From Candidatus Accumulibacter cognatus (GTDB lineage Bacteria > Pseudomonadota > Gammaproteobacteria > Burkholderiales > Rhodocyclaceae), in the NCBI GenBank assembly GCA_013414765.1, contig CP058708.1, positions 4,087,553 through 4,151,552 of the forward strand: a stretch of 64,000 bases of DNA, in the 5' to 3' direction. Positions 16,458 to 26,100 of this stretch are shown one piece after another. Position 1 is the stretch's first letter. Each line of letters begins with the position of its first letter. The notes beneath the pieces are model-generated. The model was not told where the DNA came from. It saw only the letters and a program-made list of their open reading frames with translations, and did no database searches. A program made the position numbers and the translations under genes.

Positions 16458-17722
16458 CACCCACGACAGCATCAAGCCTTGTTACTGCTTGGCAAACAGC
16501 GCGCTTGAAGTTTGCGGCGCCACTGCGAAACGAGCGCACAGCAGCAGGTTCCGATACCCCTGACTATCTCGGACTTGAGAACATCGAGTCTTGGACTGGT
16601 CGGATTATCGAGTCCGTACCACGGTCGGCAAATGAGATAGAAGGCGATACAGGTCTGGCCAATGTTTTCCGGAAAGGCGACGTTCTTTTTGGGAAGCTTC
16701 GCCCCTACTTGGCGAAGGCATGCTATGCCCGTCGCGACGGTGTATGTTCCACTGAGTTACTCGTAATGCGGCCGGCGGAAGTTCTTCACCCTCCATTTCT
16801 GCTTTACTCGGTACTCGCTCCTGACTTTGTCGGGGCTGTTAATGCATCAACCTTCGGCGCAAAGATGCCGCGGGCAAGCTGGGATTTCATTGGCTCGCTC
16901 GCGATTGGATTTCCGAAGATTGAAACGCAGGCGATCATCGCCTCCTACCTCGACCGCGAAACCGCCCGCATCGACGGGCTGATTGCCGAGAAGGAACGCA
17001 TGCTGGCGCTGCTGGAAGAAAAGCGCGCCGCCCTCATCAGCCGCGTCGTCACCCGTGGCCTCGACCCCAATGCCCCGCTGAAACCCTCCGGCCAGGAATG
17101 GCTGGGTGAGATTCCGGCGCATTGGGAGGAGCCACGAGCGAAAGGGCTATTTCGGGAAGTCGACAGACGAACGGAGACTGGGGAAGAGACGCTGCTTTCA
17201 TTGCGGATGGGGAAAGGATTGGTGCCCCACAACGAGGTTTCAGAAAAACTCCTGGAAGCAAGCGACGTGACTGGGTTCAAGAAGATCGAGCCCGGCCAAA
17301 TGGTGATCAATCGAATGCGTGCGGCAAGTGGGCTAATCGCAGTAGCGACAGAGCCTGGCTTGGTTAGCCCTGATTACGCGGTGTTCGATGTTGCAGATCA
17401 CAAGCTATCCATCGAGTACTTCCTCGAGCTCTTCAAAACCTCACTTCTTCAAGCGGTCTTCAGATCTTCGTCAAAAGGTCTCGGTACGGGTGAACAAGGT
17501 TTCCTGCGCCTATATACGGATGCTTTCCTGTCGCTCCACTTTCCGTATCCACCAATTGACGAACAGCACGCAATTGTTGCGTTCATCCAGCAAGAGCGCT
17601 CGGAGATGCTGCACATGGAGAGCCTGCTTCTTCGTTCAATTGACCTCGCCAAGGAACGCCGCGCCGCGCTGATCACCGCCGCCGTCACCGACCAGATCCC
17701 GCTGGAGGAAATGACCGGATGA
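16454..17722 (+). CDS. hsdS: Type I restriction-modification system, specificity subunit
   Basis: The 422-residue protein has the two-fold HsdS layout: a first target-recognition domain (residues ~15-160, with [12 protein letters not shown] and SWDFIG), a central coiled-coil ([30 protein letters not shown]), a second recognition domain (~215-385, with [13 protein letters not shown]) and a C-terminal helical repeat ([23 protein letters not shown]). Each domain reads one half of a bipartite target. The recognition-domain DNA is visibly less GC-rich than the conserved parts, as expected for exchanged domains. The second domain is joined through [16 protein letters not shown], a common HsdS linker. 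The target sequence cannot be predicted. Confidence 0.93.
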   Translation: MTPTTASSLVTAWQTARLKFAAPLRNERTAAGSDTPDYLGLENIESWTGRIIESVPRSANEIEGDTGLANVFRKGDVLFGKLRPYLAKACYARRDGVCSTELLVMRPAEVLHPPFLLYSVLAPDFVGAVNASTFGAKMPRASWDFIGSLAIGFPKIETQAIIASYLDRETARIDGLIAEKERMLALLEEKRAALISRVVTRGLDPNAPLKPSGQEWLGEIPAHWEEPRAKGLFREVDRRTETGEETLLSLRMGKGLVPHNEVSEKLLEASDVTGFKKIEPGQMVINRMRAASGLIAVATEPGLVSPDYAVFDVADHKLSIEYFLELFKTSLLQAVFRSSSKGLGTGEQGFLRLYTDAFLSLHFPYPPIDEQHAIVAFIQQERSEMLHMESLLLRSIDLAKERRAALITAAVTDQIPLEEMTG

Positions 17723-18294
17723 CCCGCACCTGCTGGATCATCGCTGGCCCCAACGGCGCGGGCAAGACCACCTTTGCGCTGGAGTACCTGCCCACGGTGG
17801 TGGGCTGCTCCCACTTCGTCAACGCCGACCTGATCGCCGCCGGGCTTGCGCCGCTCGCCCCGGAGCGGGAGTTGCTGGCCGCCAGCCGCATCTTCCTGCG
17901 GGAGCTGGAAACCCGGATCATGGCCGGTGAAAGCTTCGCGTTCGAAACCACCCTGGCTGGACGCACCTATCTGCGCATGGTCGACCGGCTGCGCCGCGAC
18001 GGCTGGCGGGTGGACCTGATCTATCTGGCGCTGCCCAGCGCCGAGATGTCAAAGCTGCGCGTCGCCGAGCGGGTGGCCCACGGTGGGCACGCCATCCCGG
18101 AGGCGGACATCGAGCGGCGCTTCCCGCGCAGCCTGCGCCACCTGCTGGACGACTTCAGTCAGCGCGTCGACCGCTGCATCTGCTTCATGAACGATGGTGA
18201 AAATCCGGAGCTGGTCTTCGAACAGTGCGGAGACCAGCGCGACATCCTGCGCGCTGACCACTATCAGTTATTGCTTGAGAAGGCCGAACGATGA
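17719..18294 (+). CDS. Zeta-toxin-like P-loop kinase within the hsd operon
   Basis: The 191-residue protein has Walker [11 protein letters not shown] (residues ~9-18), then [13 protein letters not shown], the substrate-side [11 protein letters not shown] and a basic ERVAHGGH stretch before IERRFPRSL. This matches the zeta-toxin/AAA_33 kinase group, whose members phosphorylate small molecules such as UDP-N-acetylglucosamine. It overlaps hsdS by 4 nt and the 61-aa gene after it by 4 nt. A canonical epsilon antitoxin is absent; the 61-aa product may replace it. Whether it is a toxin, an addiction module for the RM locus or a different kinase is open. Confidence 0.8.
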   Translation: MTRTCWIIAGPNGAGKTTFALEYLPTVVGCSHFVNADLIAAGLAPLAPERELLAASRIFLRELETRIMAGESFAFETTLAGRTYLRMVDRLRRDGWRVDLIYLALPSAEMSKLRVAERVAHGGHAIPEADIERRFPRSLRHLLDDFSQRVDRCICFMNDGENPELVFEQCGDQRDILRADHYQLLLEKAER

Positions 18295-18476
18295 ACGCCA
18301 GGCGAATCACGACCCCATCCCCGGAGGGCCAGAAGCAACTGGACGCCCTCCGGAAGTCCGTCGCGAATGTTCTGGAGAAGAAGCGGCGTCTGGGTCAGTA
18401 CGCCGTCACCTGGGAGAACGGCAAGCCGGTGGTGCGGGGTGAAGATGCGCCCGTCGTGCCGGCCAGGGCGCGCTGA
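18291..18476 (+). CDS. 61-aa partner of the zeta-like kinase
   Basis: A small basic protein with a helical first half ([20 protein letters not shown]) and a second half [18 protein letters not shown]. The ATG overlaps the kinase stop. Short proteins with this look are common directly downstream of zeta-like kinases, so an antitoxin-like or regulatory role is inferred. No HTH is seen. Confidence 0.65.
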   Translation: MNARRITTPSPEGQKQLDALRKSVANVLEKKRRLGQYAVTWENGKPVVRGEDAPVVPARAR

Positions 18477-18527
18477 CTGCGGTGGTGCTTTGACCCTTCT
18501 CGACCCCCACCGACCACGGAACCCAGC

Positions 18528-21500
18528 ATGAAGCGCACCAGCGAAGCCGCTTTTGAAACCGCCATCGAGTCGGTCCTGCTTGGCGAGGGCTATACGCCGC
18601 TCGACGGCACGGGCTTTGACCGCGAGCGGGCGATCTTCCCCGATGAAGCGCTGGACTTCATCCGTGCCACCCAGGCCAAGGTGTGGGAGAAGCTGGCGGC
18701 GTTGCACGGCGAGCAGACCGGCACGCGGGTGCTGGAATCGCTGTGCAAGTGGCTGGACACCCACGGCACGCTGGCCACGCTGCGTCACGGTTTCAAATGT
18801 TTCGGCAAGACCTTGCGGATCGCCTTCTTCCGCCCGGCGCACGGCCTGAACCCGGAGCTGGAGGCGCGCTATCAGGCCAATCGGCTGGGGCTCACCCGCC
18901 AGTTGCACTTCAGCCCGAAGTCGGAAAAGTCGCTGGATGTGGTGTTGTCCGTCAATGGCATCCCGGTGGTGACACTGGAACTCAAGAACCCCTTGAGCGG
19001 ACAGACGGCGGCGAATGCGATCCACCAGTACCGCCACGACCGTGACCCGCGTGAACCGATCTTCGTGTTCACCAAACGCACGCTGGTACATTTCGCGGTC
19101 GATACCGAAGAAGCTCACATGGCCACGCGCCTGGCCGGTTCCTCCACTCACTTCTTGCCCTTCAACCGGGGCGTGGACGGCGGAGCAGGCAACCCGCCCG
19201 ACTTTGATGCGCGCAACTACAAGACGGCGTACGTGTGGGAAGAGGCCCTGCAACGCGACAGCCTGCTCGACCTGCTCGCCCGCTTTCTGCATCTCGATGT
19301 GGCAGAGAAGACGACCGACGACGGCAAGAAGATTCGCAAGGAAAGCCTGATCTTCCCGCGCTATCACCAGTTGCAGGCGGTGCGCCAGATGGTGACAGCC
19401 GCTGCCAGCGAAGGTGTGGGACATAACTATCTGATCGAGCACTCGGCAGGCAGCGGCAAGAGCAATACGATTGCCTGGCTGGCGCACCGCCTGTCCAGCC
19501 TGCACAACGAACGCGATGAGCGGGTTTTCGACAGCGTGGTGGTCATCACCGACCGGGTGGTGCTGGACCGTCAGTTGCAGAACACCATTTACCAGTTCGA
19601 CCACCGCCAGGGCGTGGTGCAGAAGATCGACGAGGATTCGCGCCAGCTCGCCGAGGCGCTGGAAACCGGCGTGCCGATCATCATCACCACCTTGCAGAAA
19701 TTTCCGTTCGTGTCCGGGCAGCTGGCCAAGCTGAGCGAGGAGCGCGGCGAAGGCAGCAAGAGCCATCTGCCCACGCGCAAGTACGCGGTGATCATCGACG
19801 AGGCGCACAGCTCGCAATCGGGCGAGACGGCGACGGAACTCAAGGGCGTACTCGGCGGCGCGGAGCTGCGCCGCAAGGCGCAGGAGATGGCAAAAGAGGA
19901 AGGCGAAGTTGAGCTGGAGCGCCTGTTCCTCGCCATGGCCAAGCGGGGCCATCAGCCGAACATGAGCTTTTTCGCCTTCACCGCCACGCCCAAACACAAG
20001 ACGCTGGCGATCTTCGGCCGCAATGGCCAAGCCTTCCACCGTTACACCATGCGCCAGGCGATCGAGGAAGGCTTCATCGAGGACGTGCTGAAGAATTACG
20101 TCACCTACAAGACCTACTACAAGCTGATCAAGAAGGCCGAGGACGACCCCAACGTCGAGCGCAAGAAGGCTGCCAAGGCGCTGGCCCGCTTCATGCGCCT
20201 ACATCCACATAATATTGGGCAGAAGGCCGAAGTGATGGTCGAGCACTTCCAGCACTTCACCCGGCACAAGATCGGCGGGCATGCCAAGGCGATGGTGGTG
20301 ACCGGTTCGCGGCTGGAGGCGGTTCGTTACAAACAGGAGTTCGACCGTTACATCCAGGAAAAGAGCTACCCGATCAAGAGCCTGGTGGCGTTCTCCGGTA
20401 CGGTGGAAGACGACAAGATCCCGGAGAAGTCGTACACGGAGGTCGAGATGAATCGCGGCCTCAAGGAGAAGGAACTGTCCGACGCCTTCGCCAGGCCGGA
20501 CTTCCGCGTGCTGCTGGTGGCCGAGAAGTACCAGACCGGCTTCGATCAGCCGCTGCTGCACACGATGTATGTGGACAAGCGTCTGGCGGGTATTCAGGCC
20601 GTGCAGACGCTGTCGCGCCTGAATCGTACCCATCCGCTCAAGGACGACACTTTCGTGCTCGATTTCGTCAATGAGCCCGGCGAGATCCAGGAGGCTTTCC
20701 GTCAATACTACGAAGGCTCCGAGATGGGCGAGCAGGTCGATCCCGACAGGCTTTACGAGGTCAAGGCCGAGCTCGATGCCTCGGGGATCTACCTCCAGAC
20801 GGAAGTGGCCGAACTGGCACAGGTGTTCTTCGCCCCGAAGCGCCGCCAGAGCCCCGGCGACCACAAGACGATGAACGCGATTCTCGATCAGGCGGTCGCG
20901 CGCTTCGTGCAGTGGCAGAACACGGAAGAAGAGGAGGCCGAGCTGTGGCGTGGCAAGTTGCAGGCCTTCCGCAATCTTTACGGTTTTCTGAGCCAGGTGA
21001 TCCCCTACCAGGACAGCGATCTGGAGAAGCTGTTCACGTACCTGCGGCACCTCGCGTTGAAGCTGCCCAAGCGCAAGAGCGGGCCGGGTTACCAGTTCGA
21101 CGAGGAGGTCGAGCTCGACTACTATCGCTTGCAGAAGATCAGTGAAGGCTCGATCAGCCTCGACGAGGGCTATGCCAAACCGCTGGACGGCCCGCGCGAG
21201 GTGGGGTCGGGCATGGTACGTGAAGAGCTCGTTTCGCTGTCTCGCCTGATCGATATGATCAACCAGCGCTTCGGCGGCGAGTTGAACGAGGCGGACCAGT
21301 TATTCTTCGATCAGATCGCTGAAGCGGCGAGCCTGAACGAATCACTGCAGAAGGCGGCAGCGGTCAACTCCCTCGACAAGTTCCAGCTGGTGTTCCGGCA
21401 GGTGCTCGAGTCCCTGTTCATCGAGCGGATGGAACTGAACGAGGACCTGTTCTCCGATTACATGGGCAAGCCGGAGATGCAAGAACTCGTCTCAAAATGG

Positions 21501-21554
21501 CTGGGTAGCCAGGTCTATGACCGACTGGCTGAGGCAAGGAAGGCGGGCAGATAA
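18528..21554 (+). CDS. hsdR: Type I restriction-modification system, restriction/translocase subunit
   Basis: The 1008-residue protein carries the N-terminal PD-(D/E)XK endonuclease (SLDVVLSVNGIP, then TLELKNP, residues ~135-153) and the SF2 motor: Walker A HSAGSGKSN (~305), DEAH in VIIDEAHSSQ (~422), FFAFTATPKHKT, and later LLVAEKYQTGFDQP and QTLSRLNRTHP. The family translocates DNA with ATP and cleaves far from the site when HsdS finds unmethylated DNA. It starts 51 nt after the 61-aa gene. All motifs are intact, so the RM system looks functional. The C-terminal helical region for complex assembly is full length. Confidence 0.95.
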   Translation: MKRTSEAAFETAIESVLLGEGYTPLDGTGFDRERAIFPDEALDFIRATQAKVWEKLAALHGEQTGTRVLESLCKWLDTHGTLATLRHGFKCFGKTLRIAFFRPAHGLNPELEARYQANRLGLTRQLHFSPKSEKSLDVVLSVNGIPVVTLELKNPLSGQTAANAIHQYRHDRDPREPIFVFTKRTLVHFAVDTEEAHMATRLAGSSTHFLPFNRGVDGGAGNPPDFDARNYKTAYVWEEALQRDSLLDLLARFLHLDVAEKTTDDGKKIRKESLIFPRYHQLQAVRQMVTAAASEGVGHNYLIEHSAGSGKSNTIAWLAHRLSSLHNERDERVFDSVVVITDRVVLDRQLQNTIYQFDHRQGVVQKIDEDSRQLAEALETGVPIIITTLQKFPFVSGQLAKLSEERGEGSKSHLPTRKYAVIIDEAHSSQSGETATELKGVLGGAELRRKAQEMAKEEGEVELERLFLAMAKRGHQPNMSFFAFTATPKHKTLAIFGRNGQAFHRYTMRQAIEEGFIEDVLKNYVTYKTYYKLIKKAEDDPNVERKKAAKALARFMRLHPHNIGQKAEVMVEHFQHFTRHKIGGHAKAMVVTGSRLEAVRYKQEFDRYIQEKSYPIKSLVAFSGTVEDDKIPEKSYTEVEMNRGLKEKELSDAFARPDFRVLLVAEKYQTGFDQPLLHTMYVDKRLAGIQAVQTLSRLNRTHPLKDDTFVLDFVNEPGEIQEAFRQYYEGSEMGEQVDPDRLYEVKAELDASGIYLQTEVAELAQVFFAPKRRQSPGDHKTMNAILDQAVARFVQWQNTEEEEAELWRGKLQAFRNLYGFLSQVIPYQDSDLEKLFTYLRHLALKLPKRKSGPGYQFDEEVELDYYRLQKISEGSISLDEGYAKPLDGPREVGSGMVREELVSLSRLIDMINQRFGGELNEADQLFFDQIAEAASLNESLQKAAAVNSLDKFQLVFRQVLESLFIERMELNEDLFSDYMGKPEMQELVSKWLGSQVYDRLAEARKAGR

Positions 21555-21770
21555 TCACCCTCACTTGTTCCCTAGGATTGCTGCGGCAGCTTCATGGCCG
21601 ACAGACGACTTGGGATTCAAACTCCTTGAGCGACCGCAAAGGCCGATAGGCGCGCAATCCCGGGGTGCCTGGACCATGCCTCTTGGACGACACCTCGTAG
21701 GCAGAGAGAGTACAGAGAGTGCTCTCCACGTGTGCCCTTGACCTCGAATTGCCCCTTCACGCGAAGCGCC
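21555..21770. other. Region between hsdR and the ketoreductase remnant
   Basis: No gene, RNA or repeat is recognised. Short open frames here lack any protein character. Confidence 0.5.
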
Positions 21771-21859
21771 AGATCAGCGCGCCGTTGATCTGGATTGCCT
21801 GGCCCGAGATTTGGGCGGCCTGATCCGAGGCCAGGAAGCCGACGAGATCGGCGACCTAC
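21771..21859 (-). pseudogene. Stranded 3' end of a FabG-type ketoreductase gene
   Basis: On the minus strand this reads VADLVGFLASDQAAQISGQ followed by AIQINGALI. It is a close relative of the C-terminus of the intact ketoreductase at 28408 (VADLVGFLVSDQAAYISGQ). The DNA matches 28410-28498 with about ten differences. Only the last ~30 codons are present. The copy lies on the far side of the helicase gene, 6.5 kb from the intact one, so it records an insertion or duplication at the edge of the aryl-polyene-type cluster. Confidence 0.8.
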
Positions 21860-21898
21860 TCGTGATCATCTTCGCCAACCGCGTCGGCTTTGCCCGAG

Positions 21899-22684
21899 CG
21901 ACCTGCCCCATGGCGAAACGTTACGCCCTGCACGGTTCCTGGGCTCCTGTTGAAATGGGTGTAATTGAATGTAGTATTGTCGGCCATGATCGTCTCGCAT
22001 GCCGTCCAGATAACCCCGGAAATCCTGAGTCTCATCGCCGGAATCGATGAGCTCAAGGGGGCTTGGCGCGCGCTTGGCACGCTGGCGCCGGATCGGCTGG
22101 CTGCGCTGCGGCGGGTCGCCACCATCGAGAGCATCGGTTCATCCACCCGCATCGAGGGCAGCAGGCTGTCCGATCGCGAGGTCCAGCGCCTGCTATCCAA
22201 TCTGCAGATCAAGTCTTTCGCCACCCGCGACGAACAAGAGGTAGCCGGCTACGCCGAGGTCATGGAACGGGTATTCTCGTCCTGGCAGGACATCGAGCTG
22301 ACCGAGAAGCACATCAAGCAGTTGCACCGCGATCTCCTGATCTACAGCGAGGAGGATGCATGGCATCGGGGCAACTACAAGACGACTACCAACAGCGTAG
22401 TGGCCTTTGCTGAGGGCGGGAAACCACTGGGCGTCGTCTTCGCAACGGCGACGCCATTCGACACGCCTGATGGCTGAACTGATCGGCTGGTTCAACGCAG
22501 AGCGTCAGGCGGGACAGCTTCACCCTTTACTGCTGATCGGTATCCGGATCGTGGTCTTCCTCGAGATCCATCCCTTCCAGGACGGCAACGCCCGGCTCAG
22601 CCGTGTTCTCACAACCCTGTTGCTCTTGCAGGCCGGCTATGCCTACGTGCCTTACAGCTCGTTGGAAAGCGTGGTCGAGCAAAG
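21899..22684 (+). repeat. Right copy of the long direct repeat flanking the type I RM locus
   Basis: The fuller counterpart of 11421-11973, including the ~240 bp missing there. Homology begins in the fic leader and ends within the gene, after which only this copy continues with fic sequence. Confidence 0.85.
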
Positions 22685-23030
22685 CAAGGAGGCCTACTAC
22701 CTGGCGTTGCGGCAAACGCAAGGCACGATCCGCACGCGTGCGCCGAATTGGCAACCATGGCTGATGTTCTTCCTGCGTGCGCTCGCCGAGCAGGTCCGCC
22801 GTCTCGATCGCAAGATCGAGCGTGAGAAGCTGGTATTGGCCTCGCTACCCGAGTTGTCGCTACGAATCGTCGAGTTCACACGCGAGCATGGACGCATCAC
22901 GATGGGCGATGCGATTCGACTGACCGGCGGCAATCGCAACACGCTCAAGCAGCATTTCCGGGCGTTGGTCGAGCAAGGTCATCTGGGTCAGCACGGCGCT
23001 GGCAGGGGCGTCTGGTACGCCTTGCGATAG
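21986..23030 (+). pseudogene. Fic-family protein gene, right copy, frameshifted
   Basis: The copy is nearly full length: inhibitory helix motif STRIEG, the Fic core with IHPFQDGNAR, and a C-terminal winged-helix (ITMGDAIRLTGGNRNTLKQHF). Four bases present in the left copy (ATCC after CACGCC) are missing near 22466, so the first frame stops at 22477 and the rest continues in another frame to 23030. The loop also has Ala for the second Gly of GNGR. Reading through the shift gives a product of ~350 residues. It is probably inactive; the left copy keeps the canonical loop but lost other parts. Confidence 0.85.
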
Positions 23031-23130
23031 GGGAAATTCACGCGCGGCGTTCGCCACCAAGGCGATCTTTCGCAACGCGAGGTCCACGACGAGCAGTGCG
23101 AGCGATTCGATTTGGTCGCCGCGCGTTGCT

Positions 23131-23178
23131 TTGCCGATGACCCGACCACCTGCCTCCTGAACCCTGGTCAACTGCCCG
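23131..23178. repeat. Short stretch related to repeat R1
   Basis: The sequence TTTGCCGATGACCCG...CTCCTGAA...GTCAACTGCCCGG matches part of R1 copy B (5465-5512). It overlaps the last codons of the helicase gene. Confidence 0.5.
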
Positions 23179-26100
23179 GCGCGTACACCAGCTCGGGAAC
23201 CACCATCTCCCAGGATTCGCACTGCGCGTTGATCCGCGACTTGTATGCCTCCGCCACGTCCTTCGGCCGGCGCACATGGATGGCGGCGACGCGGGCTTCG
23301 ATGCAGTGCATGTCGGTTTCCGGTTCGAAGTGTTGCGACAGGGCGCCGATGTCGACCCCTTGCGCATCGCACAATCGCCAGGCGCCGGCCGATGTCTGGC
23401 GCAGCGCGATCCGGCTGCCTACCGCGAGCGCGGCCAGTGCCCGGTGAATGGCGTGGCCAGGGGGGTGGCGCGCGGCAAAGTCGAGGTCGATCTGCCGCCA
23501 GCCCAGTCGCCGATGGCGACGCGCCAGTTCGGGCGGCGGCGCTGGCAGCGGCGCCGCGAGGCGACGCAGCAAGGCCGGCGAGTGGGACGAGGAGGCCGAT
23601 GACGATTCGGACGACGAGTCCGCCGGTCCTCCCGCCAGCGCGTCGAGCCAGGCCTGGCCGCGCGCGAAGCGCGCCAGCGCCAGCGTCTTGCGGGCGCGGG
23701 TCATGGCCACGTAGTACAGGCGGCGCGTGGCGTCCGCATCCTCGTTGGCGCCGCTCCGCAGCCAGTCGCCATCGAGGACCGCGACGTGATCGAATTCGAG
23801 ACCCTTGGCCCGGTGCGCGGTCAGCAGGAGCAGGCCGGTCTGCCGGCGGCGCGCTTCCCGGCCCCACTCGGCCAGCCAGTCGAGAAAGTGGTCGAGCGGC
23901 AGTTCGACGTTTCCGACATCGAGCGCATACTCGGCCACCGCCTCGCGCAGATAGCTCCACCAGTGCGCGGCAGGCGGCTCCGCGGGCTGCATCGCCAGCC
24001 ACTGGCGGATCGTCGGTACGTCGATCAGCGCACTGTCTCGAGTTCGCAACCAGCCGACCATCGCCTGCGTTTCGCGCAGACTCCAGAAGTCGCTGCTGTC
24101 TTCATCGGCCTGCTGCACCGGAATGCCCCGCAGTTCGCAATAGCTGCGCAGCGGGTCGAGTGAGCGCCAGTTGCGGGCAATGATGGCGCAGCGCGCCCAG
24201 TCCCACGCCGGCGCCAGATTTGCCATGCGCTCGAATTCCGTGATCACGGCAAGGGCCTGCGTCCGATCGTTGTCGCCGGCCGGCAGGATCTGCACGCGCC
24301 CCTGGCCGACCGGGTCGAGGCCGGCCCATTCGCCGCCGGTGGCCTGGCCCTTGCGCGCCGCATCGATGTGGATCGGGTGTGCCTGCTTCATGCGGTTTGC
24401 CGCCGGAGCGATCAGCCGGTTGGCGGCTTCGATGATGTGGGCCGTCGAGCGATAGTTGTCGGTCAGGAAGGACGGCCTGGCGGCATAGTCGGCCTCGAAG
24501 CGGCGGATGAACGCGACCGAGGCGCCATTGAAGGCATAGATGTTCTGGTCGTCGTCGCCGACGGCGAAGAGGTTGATGCGGCCGTCCTCATCGGGCCGGG
24601 TGCGGCCAGCCAGCGCCGAAATCAGTTCGTATTGTTCGGGCGCGATGTCCTGATACTCGTCAACCAGAATCCAGCGGAAGCCGGCCAGCAGGCGTTCGCG
24701 CTGCTGGTCCGCTTCCTCGGGCGGCAGGTCCTGGCCCTTGAGCAGCCTGACCGCCTGTTCGATGATCTCCTTGAAGCGGTCGCCGTTCGCTCTTCCTCCG
24801 CTCTGCGTGGCCAGACTGGCACCGACCAGGCGCATGGCCAGTGCGTGCAGGGTGAGCACGGCCACGCCGCGGGCATCGTCGCCGATCAGCTCGCCGAGGC
24901 GCTGGCGAATCTGCACCGCGGCGTGGCGGTTGTAGGCGAGGGCCAGGATGCCGTGCGGGTTTTCGCGGCGGACGCGGATCAGGTAGGCGATGCGATGCAC
25001 CAGCACCCGCGTCTTGCCGGAGCCGGGCCCGGCGAGGACGAGAACGTTGGTGCTTTCCCGCTCATCGGCGACGATCTCGCGCTGTCGCCGGTTGTTCAGC
25101 ACCTCGACGATGTCGTGCCACGACTGCGGCGTCGTCTGCCGCGTCAGTTCCTTGTCCCGATCGGGCAGCCAGCGGCGCATGAACTCGTCGCGTTGCAGGT
25201 TGAAGTAGTCCATCGTCAGGTGCAGCGCCTCGGCCATGGCCTTGAGTCCGCGCTGTACGTACTCGGCCATGACGTGAATCTGCACCACCTGTTCGTCATA
25301 GTGCAGCCTGAGGGGCGCGAAATCCCCCGGCATGAACTTGCGCTTCCAGTCGGGCTCCAGGCGAATCGTCATGGCCGGCCGGAAGACGGCCAGTCCCTTG
25401 TTGAGGCGGATGATTTCCTGCTCGTGCAGCCACAGCAGCGCACGGTCGAGCAGCTTGGGCGTGATCGTTCTTTCTGTCTTGAGCAGCAGATCGGCTTCCA
25501 GCGCCGCCAGCAGTTTGCCCAGCGTCGTTTCGGCCAGTTGATCGTTGCCGCGGGTACCGGCAGGCAGACAGCCGAGCAGGTGATCGAGCAGGCAGCCGGC
25601 GGCGGCTCGGCGGCGCCGGGCGGTGGCTTCCACGGCCGACCATTCGCGTTGCAGTTCGATGCCCAGCGATTCGACATCGACCCGCCGCAGCTTCAGGCTG
25701 CCCTGGCCCCCTTCCTCGTCGCGGCCGTCGGCGGCGAGGCTGCTCAGCAACTGGCGCAGGCGCTCCGGCAGGGCGTCGGCGTGGCCGGCATCCTTCAGGT
25801 GCTGGTTGGCGTGGCGCAGATGGAGGATCGACGATTCGCCACGGCCCAGGTCGGGGTGCTGCTCGCGCAGCAGGCCGATCAACGCCGATTCGAGTGCGGC
25901 GGCCTGCGCGAAGCGTTTCTTCGACGATCTCTCGACGCCGACGTGGAGGTAGGCGGTCAGCGCCGTATCGTTGCTGGCCAGTCCCAGCGCCTCGAGGTCG
26001 TAGAAAGCGGCGCGGACCTTTTCGGGGGAAAGCCCGGAGACGAGCATCAGCTCGTCGGTCGAGATGCCTTCATCGACCGGCGCGCCGATCAGCGCGCCGA

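Noticed and set aside
18264-20039. A 591-codon minus-strand open frame
   Set aside because: Antisense to hsdR and the zeta-like genes; no protein motifs.
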